Source of the DNA: Colwellia sp. C2M11
Lineage (GTDB): Bacteria; Pseudomonadota; Gammaproteobacteria; Enterobacterales; Alteromonadaceae
Direction of reading: 5' to 3'
NCBI RefSeq assembly: GCF_018860915.1
Contig: NZ_JAHKQD010000047.1
Span: forward strand, 186,001 to 250,000
Length of the DNA: 64,000 bases
Shown: piece by piece, positions 9,338 through 18,525 of the stretch
How positions within the stretch are numbered: the first letter of the stretch is position 1
Layout: each line of letters opens with the position of its first letter
The notes under the pieces: model-generated
What the model saw: only the letters and a program-made list of their open reading frames with translations
Told to the model about the DNA's origin: nothing
Database searches by the model: none
Program-made: the position numbers and the translations under genes

Positions 9338-11065
9338 ATGACAATACAACAGTGGTTGATTATAGCGGTTTTTATCGCCACTTTTGTCGGCCTTCTTAAA
9401 TATCAACAAGCACCCGAACGGGTTTTCTCTATTACAGTACTTGTTTGTTTAGCACTTTCTTTTGTAAGTGTTGACGATATTCTTAGTAATGCAGTAAACC
9501 CAGGTTTAGTCACCTTAATTTTATTAGTGCTTTGCTCATTTTCATTTGAGCGAACCAGTATATTACGCCGTTTAAGTAATAGCGTTTTTAGTGGTTCAAA
9601 AATAAAGTCGATGTTACGACTTGTGATAGGTACTGCTTTTGCTTCTGCACTTATGAGTAATACTGCAGTAGTTGCGACGCTGATTAACAGTGTTAAAAGT
9701 AATAAGCTAATTAATGCGGGTAAATTACTACTTCCCTTATCTTATGCCGCTATATTAGGTGGTACTCTCACCTTAGTGGGCACCTCTACTAACCTTATTG
9801 TCAATAGTTTGTTAATTGAACAAGGTGGCCAAGGCTTAGCTTTTTTTGATTTTACCGGTATTGGTATTGTTGCACTTGCTTTTTGTTTATTAATTGTTGT
9901 TTTACGTGCTAAAACCTTGCCTAATATGGCGCAGGGTGAATTGTCGACTCAAGATTATTTGCTTGAAGCTGAAGTCTCTATAGATTCTAAGCTCATTGGT
10001 AAAAGCATTGAAGAAAATGGTTTAAGAAATTTAGATGCTTTATTTTTAGTTGAAATCGTCCGTTATGGTCGATTGATCTCGCCTGTTACGCCTGAAGAAA
10101 CATTACAAGTAGGCGATAAGCTTATTTTCAGTGGTGATATTTCTAAAGTATTAACCTTACAGCAATTTGATGGATTAACATTATTTGCAGAGCGTAATGA
10201 TCTGTTACGCGATAATTTAACAGAAGTACTTATTAAAAGTGAGTCAGCTATTGCCGGTAAAACCTTGAAAAAAGCAGGGTTTAGAGCTCGGTTTGACGCT
10301 GCAGTTGTTGCTGTTCGCCGTGAAGGTTGTGCTTTATCAGGAAAATTAGGCGATATTGTTTTACAGTCAGGTGATTTTTTAGTGCTAGCAGTAGGGCAAG
10401 ACTTTGCAAGTAGAACTAATTTATCGAAGAATTTTTTTATTCTTTCAGGTCATCAGGCTGTCAACATGCTGAGTGGCTGGCGTGATCATGGTACTATTTG
10501 GGGTTTTGTACTTGCTATTTTAGTCTCAGTTTTAACGCCGGTTTCTTTATTGAGTTGTTTATTTATTTATGTGGCAGCGCTTATTTTTAGCGGAGCATTA
10601 ACGGTAAATGAAATTAAACGTCGATTTCCATTAGAAATTTGGATGATAGTACTTGGCGCATTAACGTTAGCTAGTGCTGTTGAAAATACTGGCGCTGCAG
10701 CAGTTATTGCGAGTAGTATCGAACAGCTACTCAATGGTAGTAGCCCTTATATTGCTTTTGTGGCTATTTTTGTTTTAACGTTATTATTAACCGAGCTAAT
10801 CACTAATAGTGCCGCCGCAGCATTAATTTTTCCTATTGCTTATAATATCGCACTAGGTTTAGGTGTTGATCCCATTCCTTTTGTGATGGCGGTTGCTTTT
10901 GCTGCCAGTGGAAGCTTTATTAGTCCTTATGGCTATCAAACCAATATTATGGTTTATAACGCAGGTAACTATCAATTGGGTGATTTTGTTAAGTTTGGTT
11001 TACCTGTGTCAATCACATACAGCGCTACGGTATTATTGATGATCCCTTTAGTGTTTCCTTTTTGA
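9338..11065 (+). CDS. SLC13-family permease with two RCK_C domains, probable sulfate transporter
   Basis: A 575-residue membrane protein. An N-terminal set of transmembrane helices includes MSNTAVVATLI and GTSTNLIVNSLL, the paired signature of the ArsB/SLC13 ion transporter superfamily. Two cytoplasmic TrkA-C (RCK_C) domains lie at about residues 205-275 and 290-365 (each with a 'G..L....FRAR/LRNLDA..V.V.R' pattern and 'GD.L...G'). A second helix set follows with ELITNSAAAALIFPIA. Proteins of this layout carry sulfate in algae and bacteria. Its place between cysN and cysC makes sulfate import the best reading. Inorganic anion specificity is inferred from context only. Confidence 0.85.
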   Translation: MTIQQWLIIAVFIATFVGLLKYQQAPERVFSITVLVCLALSFVSVDDILSNAVNPGLVTLILLVLCSFSFERTSILRRLSNSVFSGSKIKSMLRLVIGTAFASALMSNTAVVATLINSVKSNKLINAGKLLLPLSYAAILGGTLTLVGTSTNLIVNSLLIEQGGQGLAFFDFTGIGIVALAFCLLIVVLRAKTLPNMAQGELSTQDYLLEAEVSIDSKLIGKSIEENGLRNLDALFLVEIVRYGRLISPVTPEETLQVGDKLIFSGDISKVLTLQQFDGLTLFAERNDLLRDNLTEVLIKSESAIAGKTLKKAGFRARFDAAVVAVRREGCALSGKLGDIVLQSGDFLVLAVGQDFASRTNLSKNFFILSGHQAVNMLSGWRDHGTIWGFVLAILVSVLTPVSLLSCLFIYVAALIFSGALTVNEIKRRFPLEIWMIVLGALTLASAVENTGAAAVIASSIEQLLNGSSPYIAFVAIFVLTLLLTELITNSAAAALIFPIAYNIALGLGVDPIPFVMAVAFAASGSFISPYGYQTNIMVYNAGNYQLGDFVKFGLPVSITYSATVLLMIPLVFPF

Positions 11066-11089
11066 TCTTAATTTTTTAAAGAGTACATA

Positions 11090-11734
11090 ATGAAAACAGA
11101 AAATACTGTTTGGCATGAACAACATATTTCTAAAGAGCAACGTGCTAGCCTTAAAAGCCAAAAGCCTTGTTTGCTTTGGTATACTGGCTTAAGTGGCTCG
11201 GGTAAGTCGACAGTAGCGAATGCTGTTGATGCTTTATTATTTAAGTTGGGTTGTCACAGCTATCTACTTGATGGTGATAATGTTCGCCATGGTTTGAATG
11301 GTGACTTAGGTTTTACCGATGAAGATAGAGTAGAAAATATCCGCCGTATTAGTGAAGTGTCAAAATTATTTTTAGATGCAGGTCTAATTGTCTCAACAGC
11401 TTTTATTTCACCGTTTACAGAAGATAGAGCGAGAGCAAGAGCGAAATTAGAAAATGGTGAGTTTATCGAAGTTTATATCGATACGCCAATCAGTGTTTGT
11501 GAGCAGCGAGATCCTAAAGGGCTTTATAAAAAAGCACGCGCAGGTGAAATTAAAGATTTCACTGGCATAGATTCTACTTATGATGTTCCTCAGAGTCCGG
11601 AGATTCATGTTAAAACCGCTGAGTTATCAATACAAGAGTGTGCTGAGCAAATTGTTCATTATTTAATTGAGCAAGGTTTTATTACTATGAATAAAAATGA
11701 TAGTGACAATATTGGTCGTTTAGGGCAAGGATAA
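11090..11734 (+). CDS. cysC: Adenylylsulfate kinase (CysC)
   Basis: Phosphorylates APS to PAPS, the substrate of CysH and sulfotransferases. The P-loop GLSGSGKS is at residues 33-40. It is followed by the APS-binding segment [16 protein letters not shown] and the lid region [16 protein letters not shown]. At 214 residues it is about 12 residues longer than usual, due to a C-terminal tail. It starts 24 bases after the permease stop and the next gene begins three bases after its own stop, so it is clearly in an operon. Confidence 0.96.
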   Translation: MKTENTVWHEQHISKEQRASLKSQKPCLLWYTGLSGSGKSTVANAVDALLFKLGCHSYLLDGDNVRHGLNGDLGFTDEDRVENIRRISEVSKLFLDAGLIVSTAFISPFTEDRARARAKLENGEFIEVYIDTPISVCEQRDPKGLYKKARAGEIKDFTGIDSTYDVPQSPEIHVKTAELSIQECAEQIVHYLIEQGFITMNKNDSDNIGRLGQG

Positions 11735-11737
11735 GTT

Positions 11738-12721
11738 ATGCATTATGATGTTTTTAATGGTGATGCCGATGGCATTATCGCGTTGTTGCAACTTCGACTG
11801 TCTAAAAATAAACTGCATCCAAAAGAATCGGTTTTAGTGACAGGTGTAAAACGTGACATTAGTTTGCTTAAAAATGTTAATGCAGAATCCGCAACATCAG
11901 TGACTGTTTTAGATATATCACTAGAAAAAAACATTGAAGCTTTATCTAATTTGCTGGAAAAGGAAGTTGACGTTTTTTACGTCGATCACCACAGAACAGG
12001 CGAAGTTCCACAATCAAAATATCTAACAAATTTAATCGACACCGATGCCAACACTTGTACTAGCCTAATAGTAAATAAGTATCTACAGAATGAATTTGTT
12101 CACTGGGCTATCGCAGCTGCGTTCGGTGATAATATGCAATTATCAGCGCAAACGCTCGCCAAAGAGCATAATATATCAAGTGAGCAGCAGGCATTGTTAA
12201 AAGAGCTTGGTATTTATATTAACTATAATGGCTACGGTCGTAGTGTTGATGATTTACATTTTCATCCCGCACAACTATTAGAAAAGCTATCTGATTACGC
12301 TGATCCATTTGATTTAATTAATGAAACTAATTCAATATTTTATCAACTTAAAACAGCCTATTTAGTTGACATGGAAAAAGCGCATAAGTCTCCTGTTTTA
12401 GTGAATAATGAGCAAATCTGTGCTGTACAATTAGCTGATCAACCTTGGGCAAGAAGAGTTAGCGGTGTTTTTGGTAATGCACTTGCTAATGGAGCACCTA
12501 ACAAAGCTCATGTTGTTGTCACCTTAAATGAAAGTCTTGCTGATGAAGAGCCTACTTATACTATTAGCCTTAGAGCTCCATTAAACAATAAACAAGGAGC
12601 AGGGGAACTCTGTGCAAATTTTCCTACTGGGGGAGGGCGAGCTGCTGCTGCGGGAATTAATGCCTTGCCAGCAGAAATGCTTGGCGATTTTTTTGCTAGC
12701 GTGGCAAAATATTACCAATAA
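11738..12721 (+). CDS. DHH-family phosphoesterase, candidate PAP phosphatase
   Basis: A 327-residue DHH/DHHA1 protein. Metal-site motifs are visible: FNGDADG (residues 6-12), VDHHRTG (82-88) and IDTDANTCTS (100-109). The C-terminal glycine-rich motif is GGGRAAAAG (298-306), where many relatives have GGGH. NrnA-type members hydrolyse nanoRNA and also 3'-phosphoadenosine 5'-phosphate (PAP), the by-product of PAPS reduction. This gene sits three bases after cysC in the sulfate activation operon, so a PAP-recycling role in place of or beside CysQ is an attractive inference. The substrate cannot be read from sequence. Confidence 0.8.
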   Translation: MHYDVFNGDADGIIALLQLRLSKNKLHPKESVLVTGVKRDISLLKNVNAESATSVTVLDISLEKNIEALSNLLEKEVDVFYVDHHRTGEVPQSKYLTNLIDTDANTCTSLIVNKYLQNEFVHWAIAAAFGDNMQLSAQTLAKEHNISSEQQALLKELGIYINYNGYGRSVDDLHFHPAQLLEKLSDYADPFDLINETNSIFYQLKTAYLVDMEKAHKSPVLVNNEQICAVQLADQPWARRVSGVFGNALANGAPNKAHVVVTLNESLADEEPTYTISLRAPLNNKQGAGELCANFPTGGGRAAAAGINALPAEMLGDFFASVAKYYQ

Positions 12722-12749
12722 AGTTAAATACTAGAAGCAAGGGAATATA

Positions 12750-13772
12750 ATGAGCTTATTAATAACAGGTGGTACAGGTTATATAGGTAGCCATACAGTT
12801 GTTGAATTGCAAACGTTAGCATTAGAAGAAGCATCGAACCAAGATATCATTATTGTTGATGATTTATCTAATTCTTCCACGCTAGTTCTTGATAGAATTA
12901 AACAGATCACCAATAAAACAGTCACTTTTATTAAAGCGGATGTTTGTGATTATAACGCGATAAATGCTATTTTTGACCAGTATGATATTGATGCGGTAAT
13001 TCATTTTGCAGGTCATAAAGCTGTGGGGGAATCGAATGAAAAGCCCCTTAGTTATTATCATAATAATGTTTCAGGTACCGTTACTTTATTACAAGTGATG
13101 GCTGAGCATAATGTTAAGAAATTAGTATTTAGCTCTTCGGCTACTGTTTATGGTGATAATGTTTCGCCATTAAATGAAAGCATGCCAACGTCGGCGACTA
13201 ACCCTTATGGTCAAACTAAGCTGATGGTCGAGCATATTTTGTTTGATCTCGCAAAAAGTGATAGTGAGTGGTCGATTGCTTGCTTGCGTTACTTCAATCC
13301 TATTGGTGCGCATAGTTCTGGTTTAATAGGTGAAAACCCTAATGGTATCCCAAATAACTTATTACCCTATGTAGCACAAGTTGCAATTGGCCGATTAGCA
13401 CAATTACAGGTGTTTGGTGATGACTATGATACTGTTGATGGTACAGGTGTTCGTGATTATATTCATGTGGTTGACTTAGCTCAAGGCCATGTGAAAGCGT
13501 TACAAAACTTAGATAAAATATCTGGTTGTAAGGCTATTAATTTAGGTACAGGTAATGGTACCTCAGTGCTTGAAATTGTTAACACGTTCAAAGAAATTAG
13601 TGGTCAAGATATTCCATACAAAATAGCCCCTAGAAGAGCTGGTGATTTAGCAACGGTATACGCTAATGCAGATTTGGCTAATGAATTACTTGGTTGGCAA
13701 GCAACTCGCAATTTATATACTATGATTGAAGATACTTGGCGTTGGCAGTCTGAAAACCCAGAAGGTTTTTAA
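12750..13772 (+). CDS. galE: UDP-glucose 4-epimerase (GalE)
   Basis: Interconverts UDP-glucose and UDP-galactose using bound NAD. It has the Rossmann motif GGTGYIGSH (residues 7-15), the catalytic SSSATVYGD segment and the YxxxK pair in NPYGQTKL. RYFNPIGAH and GTGVRDYIHVVDLA are also typical. The length of 340 residues is normal. It starts 28 bases after the DHH gene with a GGGA ribosome site, so it is probably co-transcribed with the cys cluster, though the metabolic link is not obvious. A hairpin follows. Confidence 0.95.
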   Translation: MSLLITGGTGYIGSHTVVELQTLALEEASNQDIIIVDDLSNSSTLVLDRIKQITNKTVTFIKADVCDYNAINAIFDQYDIDAVIHFAGHKAVGESNEKPLSYYHNNVSGTVTLLQVMAEHNVKKLVFSSSATVYGDNVSPLNESMPTSATNPYGQTKLMVEHILFDLAKSDSEWSIACLRYFNPIGAHSSGLIGENPNGIPNNLLPYVAQVAIGRLAQLQVFGDDYDTVDGTGVRDYIHVVDLAQGHVKALQNLDKISGCKAINLGTGNGTSVLEIVNTFKEISGQDIPYKIAPRRAGDLATVYANADLANELLGWQATRNLYTMIEDTWRWQSENPEGF

Positions 13773-13830
13773 TTAATAATTAAGGCCAATAACTTGTTAA
13801 ATATTATTTGTCTATAATTGAGATTGCTAA

Positions 13831-13873
13831 ACAGGAAATGAGTGTATTATTGAAAATAATACCCGTTTCCTGT
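13831..13873. terminator. Bidirectional hairpin between galE and the EAL-HDOD gene
   Basis: ACAGGAAA (13831-13838) pairs with TTTCCTGT (13866-13873). An inner stem of TATTATT/AATAATA surrounds a three-base loop, with a few mismatches between the two stems. It lies in the 107-base gap between convergent genes. There is no long T-run, so efficiency is uncertain. Confidence 0.55.
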
Positions 13874-13879
13874 CATGGT

Positions 13880-15100
13880 TTATTCAGACATCTGACTTTG
13901 TTCATCAGCCCATGCTAATGCTTCATTATAATGTTTTAGGGTTTGAGTCTTCTCTATTATAAGTTTTTCCATAATAATATTTGTTTTATCCCATTCGGCA
14001 TGCTCAATTAGTTCAGCTAATCTTATTATGGCTGCCATCAAGCCTTTTCGCGTTAATAGAGGATCTTTAATTTCACTCGTTAGTGGAAGTTTATCTAAGA
14101 TAACCTCTATTTTTTCATCTAAAATTGCATCTATCATGGATAATAACCCCGTAAGAAAAGCAATTGAAACATCAGATCTATAGCTCATATCACGCGCAAT
14201 AAGCTCACAAAATTTAGCACGAGCAAGTGCGGCTTTTATTAATTCATTGGGCTTTTCAGGGTTTACTGTTACAGCAAACATTAAGGCAAGAAAACGTTTA
14301 AGTTCGCTCGAACCGAGTAATATTAATGCTTGTTTTATCGTTGAAACTTCACTACGTCGTTTAAATGCGGCAGAATTTGCATAACGAAGTAATTTATAAG
14401 ATAGAGAAACGTCCCGCTCAAAAACGTGGGTAATACCTGCAAGATCTAACTCTGGTTTAGACGTTTCATATAGTAGGTCTGCCATTGTAAGTTGAGAAGG
14501 TGATAAGTTTTTAGTTTTCACCATTTCCGGTCTAGCAAAAAAGAAGCCTTGAAAATAGGTAAAGCCTAACTGCTTAGCTTGTTCATATTCTTCATAAGTT
14601 TCTACTTTTTCTGCGAGTAATTCTATGTGAGGGTAATCTCTAGTTGCTTCAATTATTTGATTTACTTCACTTAAAGCTGTTTTTTGAATATCTACCTTAA
14701 TAATTTTTATATAAGGATAAAAATGTATCCATACATTTTGGTGTACATAGTCATCTAAAGCAATGATGTAATTTTTACTATGCAAATTTTTACATAGGCC
14801 GAGTAATTTTTTGCCAGGTTTTACTGTTTCTAAAACTTCAACTACTACTTCTTCATTTGTCAGCATCTCGGGATAACCTTGAACTAAGGTTTCTAATGTG
14901 AAGTTTATGAAGGCGAGTTTATTATTTGTAAATTCACTTATACCCATATTGAATTTACTTGCTTCAATCATTTTACTTGTTGCTTCATCACCATCTATAT
15001 CAGGAAAAACATTGTCTATACTATCGCGAAAAAGTAACTCATAACCAAAGAGTTTTTTGTTTACATCTAAAATAGGCTGTCTAGCGGCATAAAAGTACAT
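13880..15100 (-). CDS. EAL-HDOD signalling protein (YuxH type)
   Basis: A 406-residue cytoplasmic protein with an N-terminal EAL domain (about 1-200) and a C-terminal HDOD domain (about 205-400). EAL enzymes split cyclic di-GMP. Here the EAL signature is ELLFR, followed by FINF, VEVLET, ALDDYV, KVDIQK, AEKVE and YFQGFFFARP, so most metal- and base-binding positions appear present although the motifs are divergent. HDOD domains lack the HD catalytic pair and act in signalling. The gene is divergent from putP and is monocistronic. Whether it is an active phosphodiesterase or only a receptor cannot be decided here. Confidence 0.88.
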   Translation of the reverse strand: MYFYAARQPILDVNKKLFGYELLFRDSIDNVFPDIDGDEATSKMIEASKFNMGISEFTNNKLAFINFTLETLVQGYPEMLTNEEVVVEVLETVKPGKKLLGLCKNLHSKNYIIALDDYVHQNVWIHFYPYIKIIKVDIQKTALSEVNQIIEATRDYPHIELLAEKVETYEEYEQAKQLGFTYFQGFFFARPEMVKTKNLSPSQLTMADLLYETSKPELDLAGITHVFERDVSLSYKLLRYANSAAFKRRSEVSTIKQALILLGSSELKRFLALMFAVTVNPEKPNELIKAALARAKFCELIARDMSYRSDVSIAFLTGLLSMIDAILDEKIEVILDKLPLTSEIKDPLLTRKGLMAAIIRLAELIEHAEWDKTNIIMEKLIIEKTQTLKHYNEALAWADEQSQMSE

Positions 15101-15233
15101 AGTTTGAGCAATATCTTTTTTAATAAAAGCAGTTACTAATCAATATACCTGTTCTGTTTGAAGATGCAAGATAGCTGAGCTTTATTGTTTGTCGTAAAAT
15201 CTATTTAATAAGTACTTTTTATAGGAAGATTAT

Positions 15234-15264
15234 GCCACTAAGGTTTATTTTTAGTGGCTTTCTT
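15234..15264 (+). terminator. Terminator-like hairpin in the putP leader
   Basis: GCCACTAA (15234-15241) pairs perfectly with TTAGTGGC (15251-15258) around a nine-base loop, followed by TTTCTT. It lies in the gap between divergent genes, about 60 bases before the putP start. It could end a short transcript or act as an attenuator for putP. No gene is seen for it to terminate. Confidence 0.4.
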
Positions 15265-15315
15265 GATAGCGTAGGTAGGTATTTCACAAAATAAAAACAA
15301 TTTAAGGGGTAACAC

Positions 15316-16803
15316 TTGGAATTTGGAACAATGGTTTCGTTAGCGCTATATTTTATCATTATGTTAGGTATCGGAATTTACGCCTTCAAAACATCAACAG
15401 ATGATGTGTCAGGATTTATGTTAGGAGGGCGAAACTTAAGCCCTGGAGTTGCAGCTTTATCTGCAGGTGCATCTGATATGAGTGGCTGGATGTTAATGGG
15501 GTTACCAGGAGCAATGTATGTTTCAGGTATGAGTAGCTTGTGGATTGCATTTGGTTTGGTTATTGGTGCTTTTTTAAATTATATAATTGTCGCGCCACGC
15601 CTGAGAACTTATACCGAAGTAGCGAATGACTCTATAACTTTACCTGACTTCTTTGAAAACCGTTTTAATGATAAATCTCGTTTATTAAGAGTGGTGTCTT
15701 CTGTTGTTATTGTCGTCTTTTTCACTCTGTATACCTCAAGTGGTATTGTTGCTGGCGGTAAACTGTTCGAAAGCTCTTTTGGTTTGAATTATGAAGTTGG
15801 CCTGTATGTAACAGCGGGTGTTGTCGTCGCTTATACTTTTTTTGGTGGTTTTTTAGCTGTTAGCTTAACTGATTTTGTTCAGGGCTGCATTATGTTCATA
15901 GCACTTGTTTTAGTGCCTGTGGTAGCGATTAACGAAGTAGGTGGTATCAATGAGGTACAACATACTGTAAGTAATATTAACCCTGAACTATTAGATATTT
16001 TTAATGGTGTTGGCGCAATCAGTATTATTTCGGCAATGGCATGGGGCTTGGGGTACTTTGGCCAACCTCATATTATTGTAAGGTTTATGGCGATACGAAG
16101 TGTAAAGGATATGCCCGCAGCACGACGCATTGGTATGAGTTGGATGATAGTGGCTATCATTGGTGCAATGGGGACAGGCTTTGCGGGGATAGCTTATGTT
16201 GCTAAAACAGGTATGTCTCTTAAAGATCCGGAAACGATTTTCATTTTATTATCGCAAATTCTATTTAGTCCACTTATTGCAGGCTTTTTATTAGCTGCAA
16301 TTTTAGCTGCTATTATGAGTACAATCTCGTCTCAATTATTAGTGACATCAAGCTCTTTAACAGAAGATTTTTATAAAACATTTTTACATAAAGAAGCGTC
16401 TGATAAGCAACAAGTCATGGTGGGGCGAATTTCTGTTATCTTAGTTGCATTAGTCTCAATTTCTTTAGCTTATGATCGCAATAGCACTATTTTAACTTTA
16501 GTGAGTAATGCTTGGGCTGGTTTTGGTGCCGCGTTTGGACCGGTTATTATCGGTAGCTTGTATTGGAAAAAAATGACCAGAAATGGAGCCCTAGCAGGGA
16601 TGATTACTGGCGCAGTCACAGTATTGCTGTGGATTTATTTACCGGTCACTATTAATGGGCAATCATTAAGCTCAATAATGTATGAAATAGTGCCAGGCTT
16701 TATTTTATGTTCTTTGGTTATTTATATTGTTAGTAATATGGCGCCTCAAAATGATAGTGCTATTTTAGCCAAGCATGACGAAATGTTGACCCACCATCCT
16801 TAA
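15316..16803 (+). CDS. putP: Sodium/proline symporter (PutP)
   Basis: Imports proline with sodium; an SSS-family carrier with about 13 transmembrane helices. GGRNLSPGVAALSAGASDMSGWMLMGLPG and LGYFGQPHIIVRFMA are strongly conserved PutP segments. The C-terminal STISSQLLVTSSSLTEDFY carries the second sodium site. The start is TTG at 15316: the ribosome site AAGGGG (15304-15309) is six bases before it, while the next ATG (15331) is too far away. At 495 residues the length is normal. No putA is next to it. Confidence 0.93.
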   Translation: MEFGTMVSLALYFIIMLGIGIYAFKTSTDDVSGFMLGGRNLSPGVAALSAGASDMSGWMLMGLPGAMYVSGMSSLWIAFGLVIGAFLNYIIVAPRLRTYTEVANDSITLPDFFENRFNDKSRLLRVVSSVVIVVFFTLYTSSGIVAGGKLFESSFGLNYEVGLYVTAGVVVAYTFFGGFLAVSLTDFVQGCIMFIALVLVPVVAINEVGGINEVQHTVSNINPELLDIFNGVGAISIISAMAWGLGYFGQPHIIVRFMAIRSVKDMPAARRIGMSWMIVAIIGAMGTGFAGIAYVAKTGMSLKDPETIFILLSQILFSPLIAGFLLAAILAAIMSTISSQLLVTSSSLTEDFYKTFLHKEASDKQQVMVGRISVILVALVSISLAYDRNSTILTLVSNAWAGFGAAFGPVIIGSLYWKKMTRNGALAGMITGAVTVLLWIYLPVTINGQSLSSIMYEIVPGFILCSLVIYIVSNMAPQNDSAILAKHDEMLTHHP

Positions 16804-16845
16804 TACATAAAAGAAGGATAATATAAATGAACAGGCATTAGTTTA

Positions 16846-18504
16846 ATGTCTGTTCAGTGTAAATTAATCACTGTTAACAGACGTTGTTTATACAGTTATA
16901 ACTTGGACAACCCATTGAAATTTTATAATAGTTATTTTGAACTAGGTGCACAATTTTATCAGCGCGTATCACCAGATACAGTGCCAGATCCAAAGCTTTT
17001 GTTGTGGAACAAGGCATTAGCCGATGATTTATCGATTACTGAAACATTGCAAGCAGATCACAAACTATTAGCTAAGTACGGCTCAGGTAATGAATTACCT
17101 AAAGGGGTCAACTCAATTGCCTTGGCTTATTCAGGACATCAATTTGGTCATTTCAATCCTAATTTAGGGGATGGTCGAGCGCATTTACTTGGTGAGATGC
17201 TAGATAAAAAAGGTATTCGTCGTGATATCCAGTTAAAAGGCTCAGGGCAAACTGTTTTTTCAAGACGCGGCGATGGGAAGTGTGCATTAGCGCCAGCTTT
17301 ACGTGAGTACATGATGAGTGAAGCTCTCTATGCGCTTGGTGTGCCCACCTCTAGGTGTTTAGCTGTAGTAGGTACTGGTGAGTTGATTAACCGAGGCTTG
17401 GCTAAACCTGGCGCTGTGGTAACCCGTGTTGCCGCTAGTCACATTCGTGTTGGTAGCTTTCAATACTTTGCCGCTCGCGGCGATATAGATTCATTAACTG
17501 CCTTGCTTGATTATACTATTGAGCGTCATTTCCCTGAAATTGATGATCCTAGTCTTAACAATGCAGATGCTGATAGTACAAAGGTTAGTAATCAAAAGCC
17601 TTCGCAAGAACAACGTATTTTACAGTTTTTAGAAAAAGCAATTGATAAGCAAATAACCTTAATTACACAATGGTTACGTATCGGTTTTATTCATGGTGTG
17701 ATGAACACAGATAATACTGCTATAAGTGGCGAAACCATTGATTTTGGTCCTTGTGCAATGATGGGAATCTATGACAATAAAGCTTCTTTTAGCTCTATTG
17801 ATGAATATGGTCGTTATGCTTTTGGTAATCAAGGAAAAATTGGTCAGTGGAATATGGCTAGATTAGCCGATTGTCTATTAGTGTTATTGAATGACACAGC
17901 TGAAAAAGATGCGGATAATAATATTGAAGACGAAGTTAACCAAGAAAAAACGTTAGAAAGCATTGAAGCGATCATTCAGCAATATACAAGTAAATTTGAT
18001 CAAGCTTATTATGCAATGTATGCGAAAAAGCTGGGTATTAGTGACATAGGTGAAAATCATATGACTTTAATTAATGATCTTTTAGCCATGATGCAAGCTC
18101 AAAAACTGGATTACACGCAAACTTTTTATGCACTAACACAATCATTATCAAATAGTGCCCAAGAAAAAGCGTTAATCTCTGAATTTGGTCAATGGTACCA
18201 AACATGGATGGAAACCCTAACTCAGCTTAACATCTCAAAAGTAGAAGCAGAAAGCTTGATGTCTAAAAACAATCCATTAGTAATTCCTCGAAATCATCAT
18301 ATCGAGGAGTTACTTGATCGTTGTGAGTTAGTAGTAACAGATAACATGAATTCTAATACATCAGATAACCCAAAAGTTAGCGATATTGTAAATGACTTTC
18401 TTCAAGTTATCTGTTCACCATATAAAGAACTTACGAATACTAAATATTACCAAGACGCACCGCAAGATAAAGACCAATATTATCAAACCTTTTGTGGTAC
18501 TTAG
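16846..18504 (+). CDS. selO: SelO/YdiU protein adenylyltransferase
   Basis: A pseudokinase-fold enzyme that transfers AMP from ATP to hydroxyl groups of target proteins, linked to redox stress in E. coli. The conserved core is clear: YSGHQFGHFNPNLGDGRAHLLGE, RRGDGKCALAPALREYMMSEAL, and the metal site MNTDNTAISGETIDFGPCA. The chosen ATG at 16846 has no good ribosome site. The best one (AGAAGGA, 16811-16817) instead fits an ATG at 16827 that opens a four-codon frame (MNRH, stop). The family-like part begins near LKFYNSYFELG, so TTG at 16903 or 16915 is possible. At 552 residues it is longer than the 478 of E. coli, partly through an acidic insert near 365-385. Confidence 0.92.
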   Translation: MSVQCKLITVNRRCLYSYNLDNPLKFYNSYFELGAQFYQRVSPDTVPDPKLLLWNKALADDLSITETLQADHKLLAKYGSGNELPKGVNSIALAYSGHQFGHFNPNLGDGRAHLLGEMLDKKGIRRDIQLKGSGQTVFSRRGDGKCALAPALREYMMSEALYALGVPTSRCLAVVGTGELINRGLAKPGAVVTRVAASHIRVGSFQYFAARGDIDSLTALLDYTIERHFPEIDDPSLNNADADSTKVSNQKPSQEQRILQFLEKAIDKQITLITQWLRIGFIHGVMNTDNTAISGETIDFGPCAMMGIYDNKASFSSIDEYGRYAFGNQGKIGQWNMARLADCLLVLLNDTAEKDADNNIEDEVNQEKTLESIEAIIQQYTSKFDQAYYAMYAKKLGISDIGENHMTLINDLLAMMQAQKLDYTQTFYALTQSLSNSAQEKALISEFGQWYQTWMETLTQLNISKVEAESLMSKNNPLVIPRNHHIEELLDRCELVVTDNMNSNTSDNPKVSDIVNDFLQVICSPYKELTNTKYYQDAPQDKDQYYQTFCGT

Positions 18505-18525
18505 TTTTTCTAATTAGTGTCCTAA

